30,461 bases of DNA, from contig NZ_JBBECC010000085.1 in assembly GCF_040882025.1 (NCBI RefSeq), forward strand, positions 1-30,461. Reading direction: 5' to 3'. The stretch is from Parvibaculum sp040882025 (GTDB taxonomy: Bacteria; Pseudomonadota; Alphaproteobacteria; Parvibaculales; Parvibaculaceae). Positions 23,295-30,410 of the stretch are shown piece by piece. The translations under genes and the position numbers were made by a program. Position 1 is the first letter of the stretch. Every line of letters begins with the position of its first letter. Below the pieces are notes generated by a model. The model searched no databases and was not told the DNA's origin. It saw nothing but the letters and a program-made list of their open reading frames with translations.

Positions 23295-24044
23295 TCACCC
23301 CGCCAGAAACTTCAACACCGCCTCTTTATAAGCCCTGTCCCCCACCGTCTTCATGTGGTCGCGCTTCGGCACCGTGAAGGCGCGCGCGCCCGGAATGCGC
23401 GCCGCGAGCGGCCCCGCCGCGCCCGCCTGTTCGTCGCTCTCGCCGGCAACGACGAGAACCGGCCGCGAAATGCCCGCGAGCCCCGCCACCGGAAAAGGCG
23501 CCCGCACCGCCTCGAAACAGGCCGCGAGCGCGGCGCGGTCCTGCCGGTTCTGATCGGCGAAGACGCGGAACATCCGCGCGCCTGCGTCCGTCACGCTTGC
23601 GGGATCGTCCGCCAGCAGCGCCTCGATCACCGGCCCCGGATCGCGGTCCGGATCGAGCAGCCGCGCGCCGACGCCTGCGGCAATCACCCGGTCGAAACGG
23701 TCGGGCCACTCCATCGCTGCGACGAGCGCCACCATCGCCCCCATCGAATAGCCCATCAGGTCGGCGCCCGGCTCGCCCAGGTGATCGATGAGCGCCACAA
23801 GGTCCGCCGCCATCGCGGACAGCGTGTAGTTCTCCGCCTCATGCGGCTTGTCGCTTTCGCCATGCCCGCGCATGTCCGGCATGATGACGCGAAACCCCGC
23901 CTCCATCAGCGCCCGGCTCCAGCCGGTCTCGATCCAGTTCACCCGATGCGTCGACGCAAACCCATGCGCCAGCAAAATCGGATCGCCCTCACCCTCGACG
24001 CGATAGGCAAGCCGCAACCCGTCCGATTTGAAATAATCCACCAT
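23295..24044 (-). CDS. Alpha/beta-fold hydrolase (paralogue of the one at 27896-28648)
   Basis: A 249-residue alpha/beta hydrolase. Motifs: oxyanion HGFAS (27-31), DMRGHGES (57-64), nucleophile Ser100 in GYSMGA, Asp204 in GESDEQ and His230 in RDHMK. This gives a complete triad. It resembles esterases and MhpC-type C-C hydrolases; the substrate is unknown. It is strikingly similar to the hydrolase at 27896-28648 across the N-terminal half (for example the NW-x2-TGW and ADLVALIDHLG segments). ATG 24044 was chosen for the family N-terminus; a GGAGG lies very close upstream. The frame runs on to 24290 through a palindromic repeat, which is not coding. Confidence 0.9.
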   Translation of the reverse strand: MVDYFKSDGLRLAYRVEGEGDPILLAHGFASTHRVNWIETGWSRALMEAGFRVIMPDMRGHGESDKPHEAENYTLSAMAADLVALIDHLGEPGADLMGYSMGAMVALVAAMEWPDRFDRVIAAGVGARLLDPDRDPGPVIEALLADDPASVTDAGARMFRVFADQNRQDRAALAACFEAVRAPFPVAGLAGISRPVLVVAGESDEQAGAAGPLAARIPGARAFTVPKRDHMKTVGDRAYKEAVLKFLAG

Positions 24045-24110
24045 CCACCTCCGCCGGCCGCCGCGCTTACAATATCCAGCCGACTCCCGCAGCGCGAGCC
24101 GCAAGGAAGG

Positions 24111-24245
24111 TTTTTTGCACGCGGAGACGCGGAGCCGCGGAGAAGAACAGGTTTTTGCACGCGAAGGCGCGAAGGAAGAAGATAGATTGCGCCTTCGCGT
24201 GAATATTTCTTCCTTCTTCTCCGCGGCTCCGCGTCTCCGCGTGCC
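24111..24245. repeat. Nested composite palindrome, left copy
   Basis: A two-level inverted repeat. The outer arms, 24117-24147 and 24214-24244, are perfect 31-base reverse complements built from ACGCGGAG/CCGCGGAG units. The inner arms, 24158-24170 and 24189-24201, are a perfect 13-base pair built from GCGAAGG units with an 18-base loop. Two copies of TTTTTGCACGC head the two left modules at 24112 and 24152, exactly 40 bases apart. It fills the gap between an alpha/beta hydrolase and the M20 gene. A related element lies at 25624-25850. It may be an interspersed repeat such as a REP-like or MITE-like element; no protein-coding capacity is seen. Confidence 0.85.
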
Positions 24246-24329
24246 AAATCCTTCCTGCCCTTCCCCGCCCCCGGTGGAAAAGCCGGGCAAAGGGCGTTAG
24301 GCTTCATCCCAAACCGGGGAGAAAGAAAA

Positions 24330-25586
24330 ATGACCGACGCCGCCCTCTTGAAACGCGAGACCTGCGCGATGATCGACGCCATGTCCGCCGAACTCCTCGC
24401 CGTCAGCCACGAGATCCATTCGAAGCCCGAACTCGCCTTCCACGAACACGAGGCCGCCCGCATCCTGACCGCCGCGCTCGACCGCGCGGACCTCCCCGTC
24501 ACGCGCGGCGCCTTCGGCCTCCCGACCGCTTACGCCTCGAGCTTCGGCGCCAGCGGCCCCGAAGTCGCGATCCTCTCCGAATACGACGCCCTTCCCGGCA
24601 TCGGCCATTCCTGCGGCCACAACATCATCGCCACCACCGGCCTCGGCGCCTCGCTGGCGCTCGCGAAACTGGGCGCGCGCCTTCCCGGCCGTGTCCGCTA
24701 TCTCGGCACGCCGGCGGAAGAACAGGGCGGCGGCAAGGAACTGATGGCGCAGCAAGGCGCCTTCGACAGGCTCGACGCCGCCATGATGGTGCATCCGGCC
24801 GGCGTCGATCTCGTCACCATGCCCTGCATCTGCGTCTCCGAAGTCGCCGTCACCTATCGCGGCCGCTCGGCGCATGCTTCGGCCATGCCGCATATGGGGC
24901 TCAACGCGCTCGACGCCCTCATCACCGCCTATCAGGCGATCGCGCAACTCCGCCAGCACATCAAGCCAACCGAACGCATCCACGGCATCATCAAGAAGGG
25001 CGGCATGGCGCCCAACATCGTGCCGGACGAAACCGCCGGCATTTTCTATGTCCGCGCCGCTTCCGCCGAAGACCTCGCGCCCTTGAAGGCCCGCGTCCAG
25101 GCCTGTTTCGAGGCCGGCGCGCTGGCGACCGGCTGCACGGCGGAAGTCAAATGGGCCAAGGCCGACTATCTCGACCTCAAGACCAGCATGGCGATTGCGG
25201 ATTCATATGAAGCCAATGCCCGCTCGCTCGGCCGCGATTTCTTTCCGCTCTCGAAAATGCCGACGGGTTCGGCTGGCAGCACCGACATGGGCAACATTAG
25301 CCATCGCGTGCCGTCGATCCACCCGATGATCGCGTGCGCCCCGCCCCATGTCGTGATCCACAATCCGGAGTTCGCCAGATGGGCCGCCTCCGATCTCGGC
25401 GACAAGGCCTGCCTCGACGGCGCCAAGGCGCTCGCCATGACCGCCATCGACTTCATGACCGACGCCGCGATGCGCGAAAAGGCGAAGGCGGATTTCGCCG
25501 AAACCGCCGCCAGCTCCGCCCGCTCCGTCGCCGCCGCCTACGATCCGAACGGCGCGGCGAACATCGGCGGCTGCGGCTGCATGTAA
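24330..25586 (+). CDS. M20-family amidohydrolase / metallopeptidase (PM20D2/AbgB-like)
   Basis: A 418-residue M20 zinc or manganese amidohydrolase. Motifs: the ESYD-like SEYDALPGIGHSCGHN segment (83-98, with Asp86, Cys95, His97), GTPAEEQGGGK (126-136, Glu130/131) and STDMGNISHRVPSIHP near the C-terminal metal site. The sequence is closest in feel to peptidase M20 domain-containing protein 2 and AbgB-type p-aminobenzoyl-glutamate hydrolases, which cleave small amides or dipeptides. No signal peptide is seen, so it is cytoplasmic. An odd GGCGCM tail ends the protein. GGGGAGA precedes ATG 24330. It stands alone between two large palindromic repeat elements. Confidence 0.92.
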   Translation: MTDAALLKRETCAMIDAMSAELLAVSHEIHSKPELAFHEHEAARILTAALDRADLPVTRGAFGLPTAYASSFGASGPEVAILSEYDALPGIGHSCGHNIIATTGLGASLALAKLGARLPGRVRYLGTPAEEQGGGKELMAQQGAFDRLDAAMMVHPAGVDLVTMPCICVSEVAVTYRGRSAHASAMPHMGLNALDALITAYQAIAQLRQHIKPTERIHGIIKKGGMAPNIVPDETAGIFYVRAASAEDLAPLKARVQACFEAGALATGCTAEVKWAKADYLDLKTSMAIADSYEANARSLGRDFFPLSKMPTGSAGSTDMGNISHRVPSIHPMIACAPPHVVIHNPEFARWAASDLGDKACLDGAKALAMTAIDFMTDAAMREKAKADFAETAASSARSVAAAYDPNGAANIGGCGCM

Positions 25587-25623
25587 GCGCCATTCGCTTA
25601 CGCCCCGACCTCTCGCAAGAAAG

Positions 25624-25850
25624 ATTTTTGCACGCGGAGCCGCGGAGAAGAGGAGAAGAACAGATTTTTGCACGCCCACGGGTATCGCCTTCGGCGCGAA
25701 GAACACTTCGGCGCGAAGCGCCAATAGCCTTTTCTTTCCTCTTCGCGTCTTCGCGCCGGAGCCTGTCCTCGGGATCGCCAAAGGCGATACCCGCGGGCGT
25801 GAACCCCTTCTTTCTTCTCTTCTCCGCGCCTCCGCGTCTCCGCGTGAAAA
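25624..25850. repeat. Nested composite palindrome, right copy
   Basis: Related to the element at 24111-24245 but with three levels. The outer arms (about 25631-25660 and 25808-25846) carry CGCGGAG-type units; the right arm has one extra 8-base unit. The middle arms, 25671-25691 and 25781-25801, are 21-base reverse complements with one mismatch. The inner arms, 25692-25702 and 25748-25758, are a perfect 11-base pair of GCGAAG type. TTTTTGCACGC again appears twice (25625 and 25665), spaced 40 bases as in the left copy. It fills most of the 373-base gap between the M20 gene and the Rap1a-like gene; the remainder shows no further feature. Confidence 0.85.
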
Positions 25851-25959
25851 CCCTTCCCTTCGCCTCACGGCAAATTCGGCACCCGTTCGGTTTTTCAATT
25901 CCCTTGACGCGCCCCGGTCTCGCGCTCACGCTCGCTCAACCGGGTGAGGGGTGCAGAAA

Positions 25960-26304
25960 ATGAAGACGGTCTTTGCGTCAATCGCGGTCACCCTGGCACT
26001 TATCGGCTCGCACGCGCATGCGGAGGAACCGCCCGAAAAGTCTCTGAGTGAATTTCTCGATGAATGCGCGGGCAATCCGGACTATTGCCGCGCCTTTACA
26101 CACGCATTCATCCCGGCGTTCATAGAAAAATTCTCGTTCAATCCGGACCCGGCCTGCGTGCCCGTCGAGCCCTATGAGGCGGCCGAGACCGTGCTCCAAT
26201 ACATGTTCATCCTTGGGGTTGAACCCGACTGGGCGGAGAGGTCTGACGGGCTTGCCATGGCGGAGGCCTTGCTCGATAGCTATCCCTGCCTCACGGATGA
26301 GTGA
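25960..26304 (+). CDS. Small exported protein, Rap1a/Tai-like
   Basis: A 114-residue protein with a signal peptide (MKTVFASIAVTLALIGSHAHAEE, cleavage near residue 21). The mature part follows the Rap1a/Tai pattern: a Cys-x6-Cys helix (FLDECAGNPDYCRAF), a long helix, a Cys-Pro-less turn ACVPVEP, a hydrophobic helix (AAETVLQYMFIL) and a closing AxALLDSYPC. Rap1a/Tai-like proteins include immunity proteins to secreted amidases, but many solitary ones have no known role, and no toxin or type VI gene is in the window. The start is ATG 25960, with GAGGGG 8 bases upstream; the in-frame GTG 25951 is an alternative. It ends 9 bases from the convergent MFS gene. Confidence 0.65.
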   Translation: MKTVFASIAVTLALIGSHAHAEEPPEKSLSEFLDECAGNPDYCRAFTHAFIPAFIEKFSFNPDPACVPVEPYEAAETVLQYMFILGVEPDWAERSDGLAMAEALLDSYPCLTDE

Positions 26305-26313
26305 GTCGCTTCC

Positions 26314-27684
26314 TCACGGCAGGTTCGGCGGCCGCTCCGTCAGTTCCACTTCCTCGACGAAGCGCTCGTCGAGCTTGCGGCGCAGTGCCTCCTGCTCCTT
26401 GAGCCCGATCGGGAACCGCCACATGATCGCGGCGACGATCGCATTGCAGATGACAGGCGTCGCCACGAAGACGATGGAAAGACCCGTCAGCGTCGCCTCC
26501 GTGTTCTCCCCCTGCTTCGGCACGAATCCGATCAGCGCCAGCGTCCAGAACACGACGCCGACCGCGAAGGCTCCGCCGAGCTTCTGCGTCAGCGTCAGCA
26601 GCGAGTAGAAAAGCCCCGTCCGCCGCTGCCCGGTTTCGAGCTCGTCGATATCCGCCACATCGGCCATCATCGAACGGTAGAGCGTCGTCGTCGTGCCGAC
26701 ATTGACGCCGAGAAACAGCAGCACCAGCGCCGCCACATAATAGTTTCCTTCCGGGATCAGGAAGATGACCGGCGGAAAGACGACGTTGAAGAGCCCGGCC
26801 GCGACGACGGTGCGGTGCTTGCCGAGCCGGTAGCTCAGCTTCAGCACGACGGGAATGAAGATGATGCCGCCGAAGAAATAAATCAGCAGCAGGAAGCTCG
26901 CGATCGAGCCGATGCCCCACACATAGGTCGCCTCGTAAATATACATCGAGGCGAGCGCCGCGCCCGCGAAGCCCGACAGGAAATCCGCCGCCAGCAACCG
27001 GCGAAGCGGCAGGTTGCGGAAGATGGCCCGGATCGCCGCGCCAAGGTCGAGCGGCCGCTGCGGCGCGGATTTCCGTTCCGGCACGAACAGGATGTTGAGG
27101 CCGACCGCGACCGGCAGCACCAGCACGATGAACCAGCCGATGGCGGCGACGCGCGCCGCCTCCATATTCTCCGCGCCGATCCGCTCGATGATCGCCGGAA
27201 TGAGCAGCACCAGCGGCACGCCGAGAAGCTGGAACGCCTCCCGGTAGCCCTGAATGCGCGAGCGTTCGTTGTAGTCCGCCGAGAGCTCCGCCGCCCAGGC
27301 CATGTGCGAGATGGTGAGCATCGTCCAGCCGATATAGAGAAAGAACATCCAGCCGATGAGATAGAAACTCGTCGCCGGCGCCGTCGGCACGAACACCATA
27401 TAGGCGCAAACGACCAGCAGCGGCACCGAGAGGACGATCCAGTGCCGCCGCCGTCCCCAGCGCGAGGGGAACCTGTCGGAGAGAACCCCCATCGCCGGAT
27501 CGGTGACGACGTCCCAGAGCCGCGCCAGCATGAAGATCGTGCCGACGGCGGCGAGCCCGAGGCCCATCGGCCCCGCATAGAACTGCGGCAGATAAACGCC
27601 GATCGGAAGTCCGAGCGCGGCGATCGGAATGGCGGGGCCTGAAAAGGCGGCGAGACGCAAGGGTGACAAACGGGGACCGGTCAT
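26314..27684 (-). CDS. MFS transporter of the GPH (sugar:cation) type
   Basis: A 456-residue integral membrane transporter of the glycoside-pentoside-hexuronide (GPH) cation symporter type within the MFS. About 12 hydrophobic segments are present. Typical motifs are ARLWDVVTDPAMGVLSDRF (about 49-67) with SRWGRRRHWIV, and later GYREAFQLLG. The solute is unknown; GPH members include melibiose-type symporters, yet some serve other compounds. It is paralogous to the transporter at 28653-30083. ATG 27684 was chosen; a TTG 15 codons upstream would start inside a repeat. The gene converges on the Rap1a-like gene and is separated from the next hydrolase by a repeat element at 27736-27833. Confidence 0.9.
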   Translation of the reverse strand: MTGPRLSPLRLAAFSGPAIPIAALGLPIGVYLPQFYAGPMGLGLAAVGTIFMLARLWDVVTDPAMGVLSDRFPSRWGRRRHWIVLSVPLLVVCAYMVFVPTAPATSFYLIGWMFFLYIGWTMLTISHMAWAAELSADYNERSRIQGYREAFQLLGVPLVLLIPAIIERIGAENMEAARVAAIGWFIVLVLPVAVGLNILFVPERKSAPQRPLDLGAAIRAIFRNLPLRRLLAADFLSGFAGAALASMYIYEATYVWGIGSIASFLLLIYFFGGIIFIPVVLKLSYRLGKHRTVVAAGLFNVVFPPVIFLIPEGNYYVAALVLLFLGVNVGTTTTLYRSMMADVADIDELETGQRRTGLFYSLLTLTQKLGGAFAVGVVFWTLALIGFVPKQGENTEATLTGLSIVFVATPVICNAIVAAIMWRFPIGLKEQEALRRKLDERFVEEVELTERPPNLP

Positions 27685-27735
27685 GGGTGTTATGCCTTCG
27701 CTCCTGCCCGGTTTAATTTTCGAATCCAAATTTAA

Positions 27736-27833
27736 CCGTCATGACCCGGCTTGTCCGGGTCATCCACGTCTTTCTTTTCTTCCTGTGCCCGCCGCCAAGA
27801 CGTGGATGGCCCGAATAAATCGGGCCATGACGG
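27736..27833. repeat. Intergenic inverted repeat with compensatory arm changes
   Basis: Two 37-base arms, 27736-27772 and 27797-27833, are reverse complements at 31 of 37 positions. Each arm itself contains a small hairpin: GACCCG with CGGGTC in the left arm, and GGCCCGA with TCGGGCC in the right. Two of the six arm differences (A/G and T/C) preserve pairing within each arm, suggesting selection for the small hairpins. It lies in the gap before the MFS gene. A second, inverted copy of the right-hand part is at the window edge (30411-30461). Confidence 0.8.
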
Positions 27834-27859
27834 ATTTGGGTTGGGGAAATGCAACGTTC
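27808..27859 (+). repeat. Repeat unit shared with the window's right edge
   Basis: This 52-base stretch starts with GGCCCGAATAAATCGGGCC and ends in ATGCAACGTTC. It recurs on the opposite strand at 30411-30461 with about three differences, including one indel. The second half (after GACGG) extends beyond the palindrome at 27736-27833, so the shared unit is more than the hairpin alone. Confidence 0.8.
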
Positions 27860-27895
27860 GCACAACCGAAACTCCTTGGTCGGCCGCTCCCGCCC

Positions 27896-28648
27896 TCATG
27901 TAATCCCGGCCAGAAAATCCATCACCGCGCCCTTGAACATCGGATTGGCGAGCGCGAACATGTGATCCGTACCAGGAACGATTTCGGCCCTTGCGCCGGC
28001 GATGCGCGCCGCGAAGGGTCCCGGATCGCCGGCCAGATCGTCGCGCGCGCCGGCAATCACCAGAACCTCGTTGCGGATCAGGCCGAGATCGGCGCCGCGG
28101 TCGCCGGCGCGCGGCGCCCGCGAGCAGGCCGCCAGCGCCTTCAGATCCTGTCCCAGCCCCTCGGCATAAAGCCGGAAGCCGCGCGCCAGCGGTTCGGTGA
28201 TACCCTCGGCGCTTTCCGCCTCCAGCGCCTCGGCGACGCCGCCGATCCGCTCTCCGGTTTCCAGCATCTTCGCGCCGACCCCGCCCAGCACGACGACGCC
28301 GAAGCGCGCGCCGTGATGTGCGGCGAGATGGGCGGCGATCCCCGCCCCCATCGAATAGCCCATCAGGCTCGCCCGCTCGATGCCGAGATGGTCGAGAAGC
28401 GCCAGCGCATCGCCGGCCATTTTGTCGGTGGTGTAGTCGGCGGGATCGTAAAGCTTCGCGCTCTTCCCATGCCCGCGCAAATCGAGCGTCACGACCTGAC
28501 GCCGCGCCCGTGTCAGCGCCTGCACCCAGCCCGTGCGCACCCAGTTGTCCTCGGCCGTCGCCGCGAAGCCGTGCACCAGCAGCATCGGCTTGCCCTCGCC
28601 GGCGACCTCATAGGCGATGGAAGCGCCTCCCGAAGAAAATTCCGGCAT
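27896..28648 (-). CDS. Alpha/beta-fold hydrolase (paralogue of the one at 23295-24044)
   Basis: A 250-residue alpha/beta hydrolase with a complete triad: Ser99 in GYSMGAG, Asp203/Asp204 in GARDDLAG and His229 in TDHMF, plus HGFAAT (26-31) and DLRGHGKS (56-63). It resembles esterases or MhpC-type hydrolases. The N-terminal half aligns with the hydrolase at 23295-24044 segment by segment. The open frame extends to 28843 across the MFS gene, but ATG 28648 gives the family N-terminus. It starts only 4 bases after the stop of the MFS gene at 28653-30083, so the two are probably translated from one transcript; the transporter may supply its substrate. Confidence 0.92.
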   Translation of the reverse strand: MPEFSSGGASIAYEVAGEGKPMLLVHGFAATAEDNWVRTGWVQALTRARRQVVTLDLRGHGKSAKLYDPADYTTDKMAGDALALLDHLGIERASLMGYSMGAGIAAHLAAHHGARFGVVVLGGVGAKMLETGERIGGVAEALEAESAEGITEPLARGFRLYAEGLGQDLKALAACSRAPRAGDRGADLGLIRNEVLVIAGARDDLAGDPGPFAARIAGARAEIVPGTDHMFALANPMFKGAVMDFLAGIT

Positions 28649-28652
28649 CGCC

Positions 28653-30083
28653 TCAATCCGCCGGCACGCCGGAGGATTGCGCGTCGGACGGCGCGCCGGT
28701 GCGCGCCGCGATGGCGGTCGCCGCCGCTTCCAGCCCGCGCTTTTCGAGGATCGCGCGATTGGCTTCCTGCCGCTTCTCGTCGATCGGATAGAACCAGAGA
28801 ATGGCGGCCACCGCCGCGCTGATGATCGTCGCCGGCCACACATAGACGGCGCGCAGGCTGTCCAGCACCTCCGGCGTGTTTTCGGCGCCCGCCTTGAAGC
28901 CGATCGAGTCGAGCAGCGTATAGGCCATGAAGATCGCGATGGCCGCGCCGAACTTGCTGGTCGAGGTCAGCATCGAATAGAAAAGCCCCGTGCGCTGCTG
29001 ATGCGTGATGACGGCGTCGTGGTCGGCGACATCGGCCATGATCGAGCGGAACAGGAACGGCCCCGCCGCCATGTTGACGCCGAGCAGCACCCAGGCGCCG
29101 AGCGCGATCAGCGGCTGCCCCGGCGGAATGATCAGGATCAGCGGAATGGTGACGGCGTTGAAGAGCGCGGACCAGGACGCCGTCTTGTGCTTGCCGAGAC
29201 GGCGGCTGATCCACAGCATCAGCGGAATGAAGCCGACGCCGGAAAGGAAATAGCCGAGCAGCATCAGGCTCGAATACTGGCCGAGCTTGAGCGCGTCCTC
29301 GGCGAGAAAGAGAAACATCGAGGCGACGAGCCCGCCCGATACGCCGCCGATGAGATCGGCCGCCAGCACCACCTGCAACGGCCGGCTGCTGACAAGCGCG
29401 CGCACCGCCTCCTTGAACGGCACATGCACCGGCGGCTTGGTCGGCCGCTCCGGCACTTTCCACACCGCAAGGCCGACCGCGATCGGAAGCAGGATCAGCA
29501 CGAACCAGCCCATCGAGGCGACGCGTGCCGAGGCGACGTTTTCGGGCTCCGTCATCTCGATCAGCACCGGCAGCGTCAGCACGAACACCATGCCGAGGAT
29601 CAGCGCGATCTCGCGCGCGCCCTGCACGCGCGAGCGCTCGTGATAATCGGGCGTCAGCTCGGCGCCCCACGACATGTGCGAAATCGTCAGCAGCGTCCAG
29701 CCGACATAAAGCACGAACAGCCAGAAGACGAGATAGACCGCCGTCACGGCGACGGGCGGCATGAAGATCATGTAGACCGAAACGAGCATGATCGGCACGG
29801 AAAGCACGATCCAGTGCCGCCGCCGCCCCCAGCGCGTCTCGAACTTGTCGGAGAGGATGCCGAGCACGGGATCGGTGAACACGTCCCAGAAGCGCGCCAG
29901 CATGAAGATCGTGCCGACGACGGTGAGCCCGAGCCCCAGCGTGCCGGCATAGAACGGCGGCAGGTGAACGACGAGGGGCAACCCCATGGCCGAAATCGGC
30001 GCCGCCGGCAGCGCAAAGGCAAAGAGCGTCGAGCGCGTGAGTGGCCCCCTTGAATCCAAGGTGCGGCCCGTTGGGGTCGTCAT
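28653..30083 (-). CDS. MFS transporter of the GPH (sugar:cation) type, paralogue
   Basis: A 476-residue GPH-type transporter with about 12 hydrophobic segments. Its ARFWDVFTDPVLGILSDKF and RWGRRRHWIVLSVP segments are nearly identical to those of the transporter at 26314-27684, so the two arose by duplication. The C-terminal tail (about 445-476) is hydrophilic and Ala-rich. It probably moves a small solute with a cation; its substrate is unknown. ATG 30083 is preceded by AGGAGG at roughly 11 bases, with a C-rich spacer. It heads a two-gene unit with the hydrolase at 27896-28648. A strong dyad symmetry lies upstream at 30218-30248. Confidence 0.9.
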   Translation of the reverse strand: MTTPTGRTLDSRGPLTRSTLFAFALPAAPISAMGLPLVVHLPPFYAGTLGLGLTVVGTIFMLARFWDVFTDPVLGILSDKFETRWGRRRHWIVLSVPIMLVSVYMIFMPPVAVTAVYLVFWLFVLYVGWTLLTISHMSWGAELTPDYHERSRVQGAREIALILGMVFVLTLPVLIEMTEPENVASARVASMGWFVLILLPIAVGLAVWKVPERPTKPPVHVPFKEAVRALVSSRPLQVVLAADLIGGVSGGLVASMFLFLAEDALKLGQYSSLMLLGYFLSGVGFIPLMLWISRRLGKHKTASWSALFNAVTIPLILIIPPGQPLIALGAWVLLGVNMAAGPFLFRSIMADVADHDAVITHQQRTGLFYSMLTSTSKFGAAIAIFMAYTLLDSIGFKAGAENTPEVLDSLRAVYVWPATIISAAVAAILWFYPIDEKRQEANRAILEKRGLEAAATAIAARTGAPSDAQSSGVPAD

Positions 30084-30217
30084 GATGGGGGGCTCCTCCT
30101 GTTTTGCCTCCGGCGGCCCCGGGTCTTTATCGCCCGAATGTCCGCCATGGTCCGCATTATCCCCGAAGCGCGCCCGGAACCAAGACCCTTTCGGCGTCAT
30201 GGGCTCACAATCGCGTT

Positions 30218-30248
30218 AGCCCGTCCTGACCAGCGGTCAGGGCGGGCT
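30218..30248. promoter_or_regulatory. Strong dyad upstream of the MFS-hydrolase unit
   Basis: AGCCCGTCCTGACC (30218-30231) and GGTCAGGGCGGGCT (30235-30248) form a 14-bp inverted repeat with one mismatch and a 3-base centre. The core TGACC-N3-GGTCA has the symmetry of a TetR-type operator. It lies about 135 bases upstream of the MFS start. A hairpin terminator for a gene beyond the window is the alternative, but no T-tract follows on either strand. Confidence 0.5.
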
Positions 30249-30410
30249 GATCGCGCCATAGCGCCCCTTGGCGCGAAGGTGGATAGCCGCTTCAACGCTC
30301 CAACCCCGAAATTCCGTCGCAAGACCTCGTTCCGCGCCCGCCAAATATAAAAAAGTGTCACCCCCGGGCTTGACCCACTGCTGTCCGGTTAAGCGGGTTT
30401 GATTGGAAGA

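Noticed and set aside
24045..24290. N-terminal extension of the alpha/beta hydrolase through the palindrome
   Set aside because: It translates repeat DNA into Arg/Ser/Glu-rich text and is not part of the family fold.
24111..25850. CRISPR array
   Set aside because: The repeated units form inverted arms with no regular spacers between identical direct repeats, and no cas genes are near.
28617..30053. 478-residue plus-strand open frame
   Set aside because: It lies opposite the MFS and hydrolase genes and is full of Arg, His, Asp and Glu, as expected for the shadow of a GC-rich membrane protein.
30383..30395. Insertion sequence end (CTGTCCGGTTAAG)
   Set aside because: No transposase frame or matching terminal repeat is present in the window; it needs the sequence beyond the edge.
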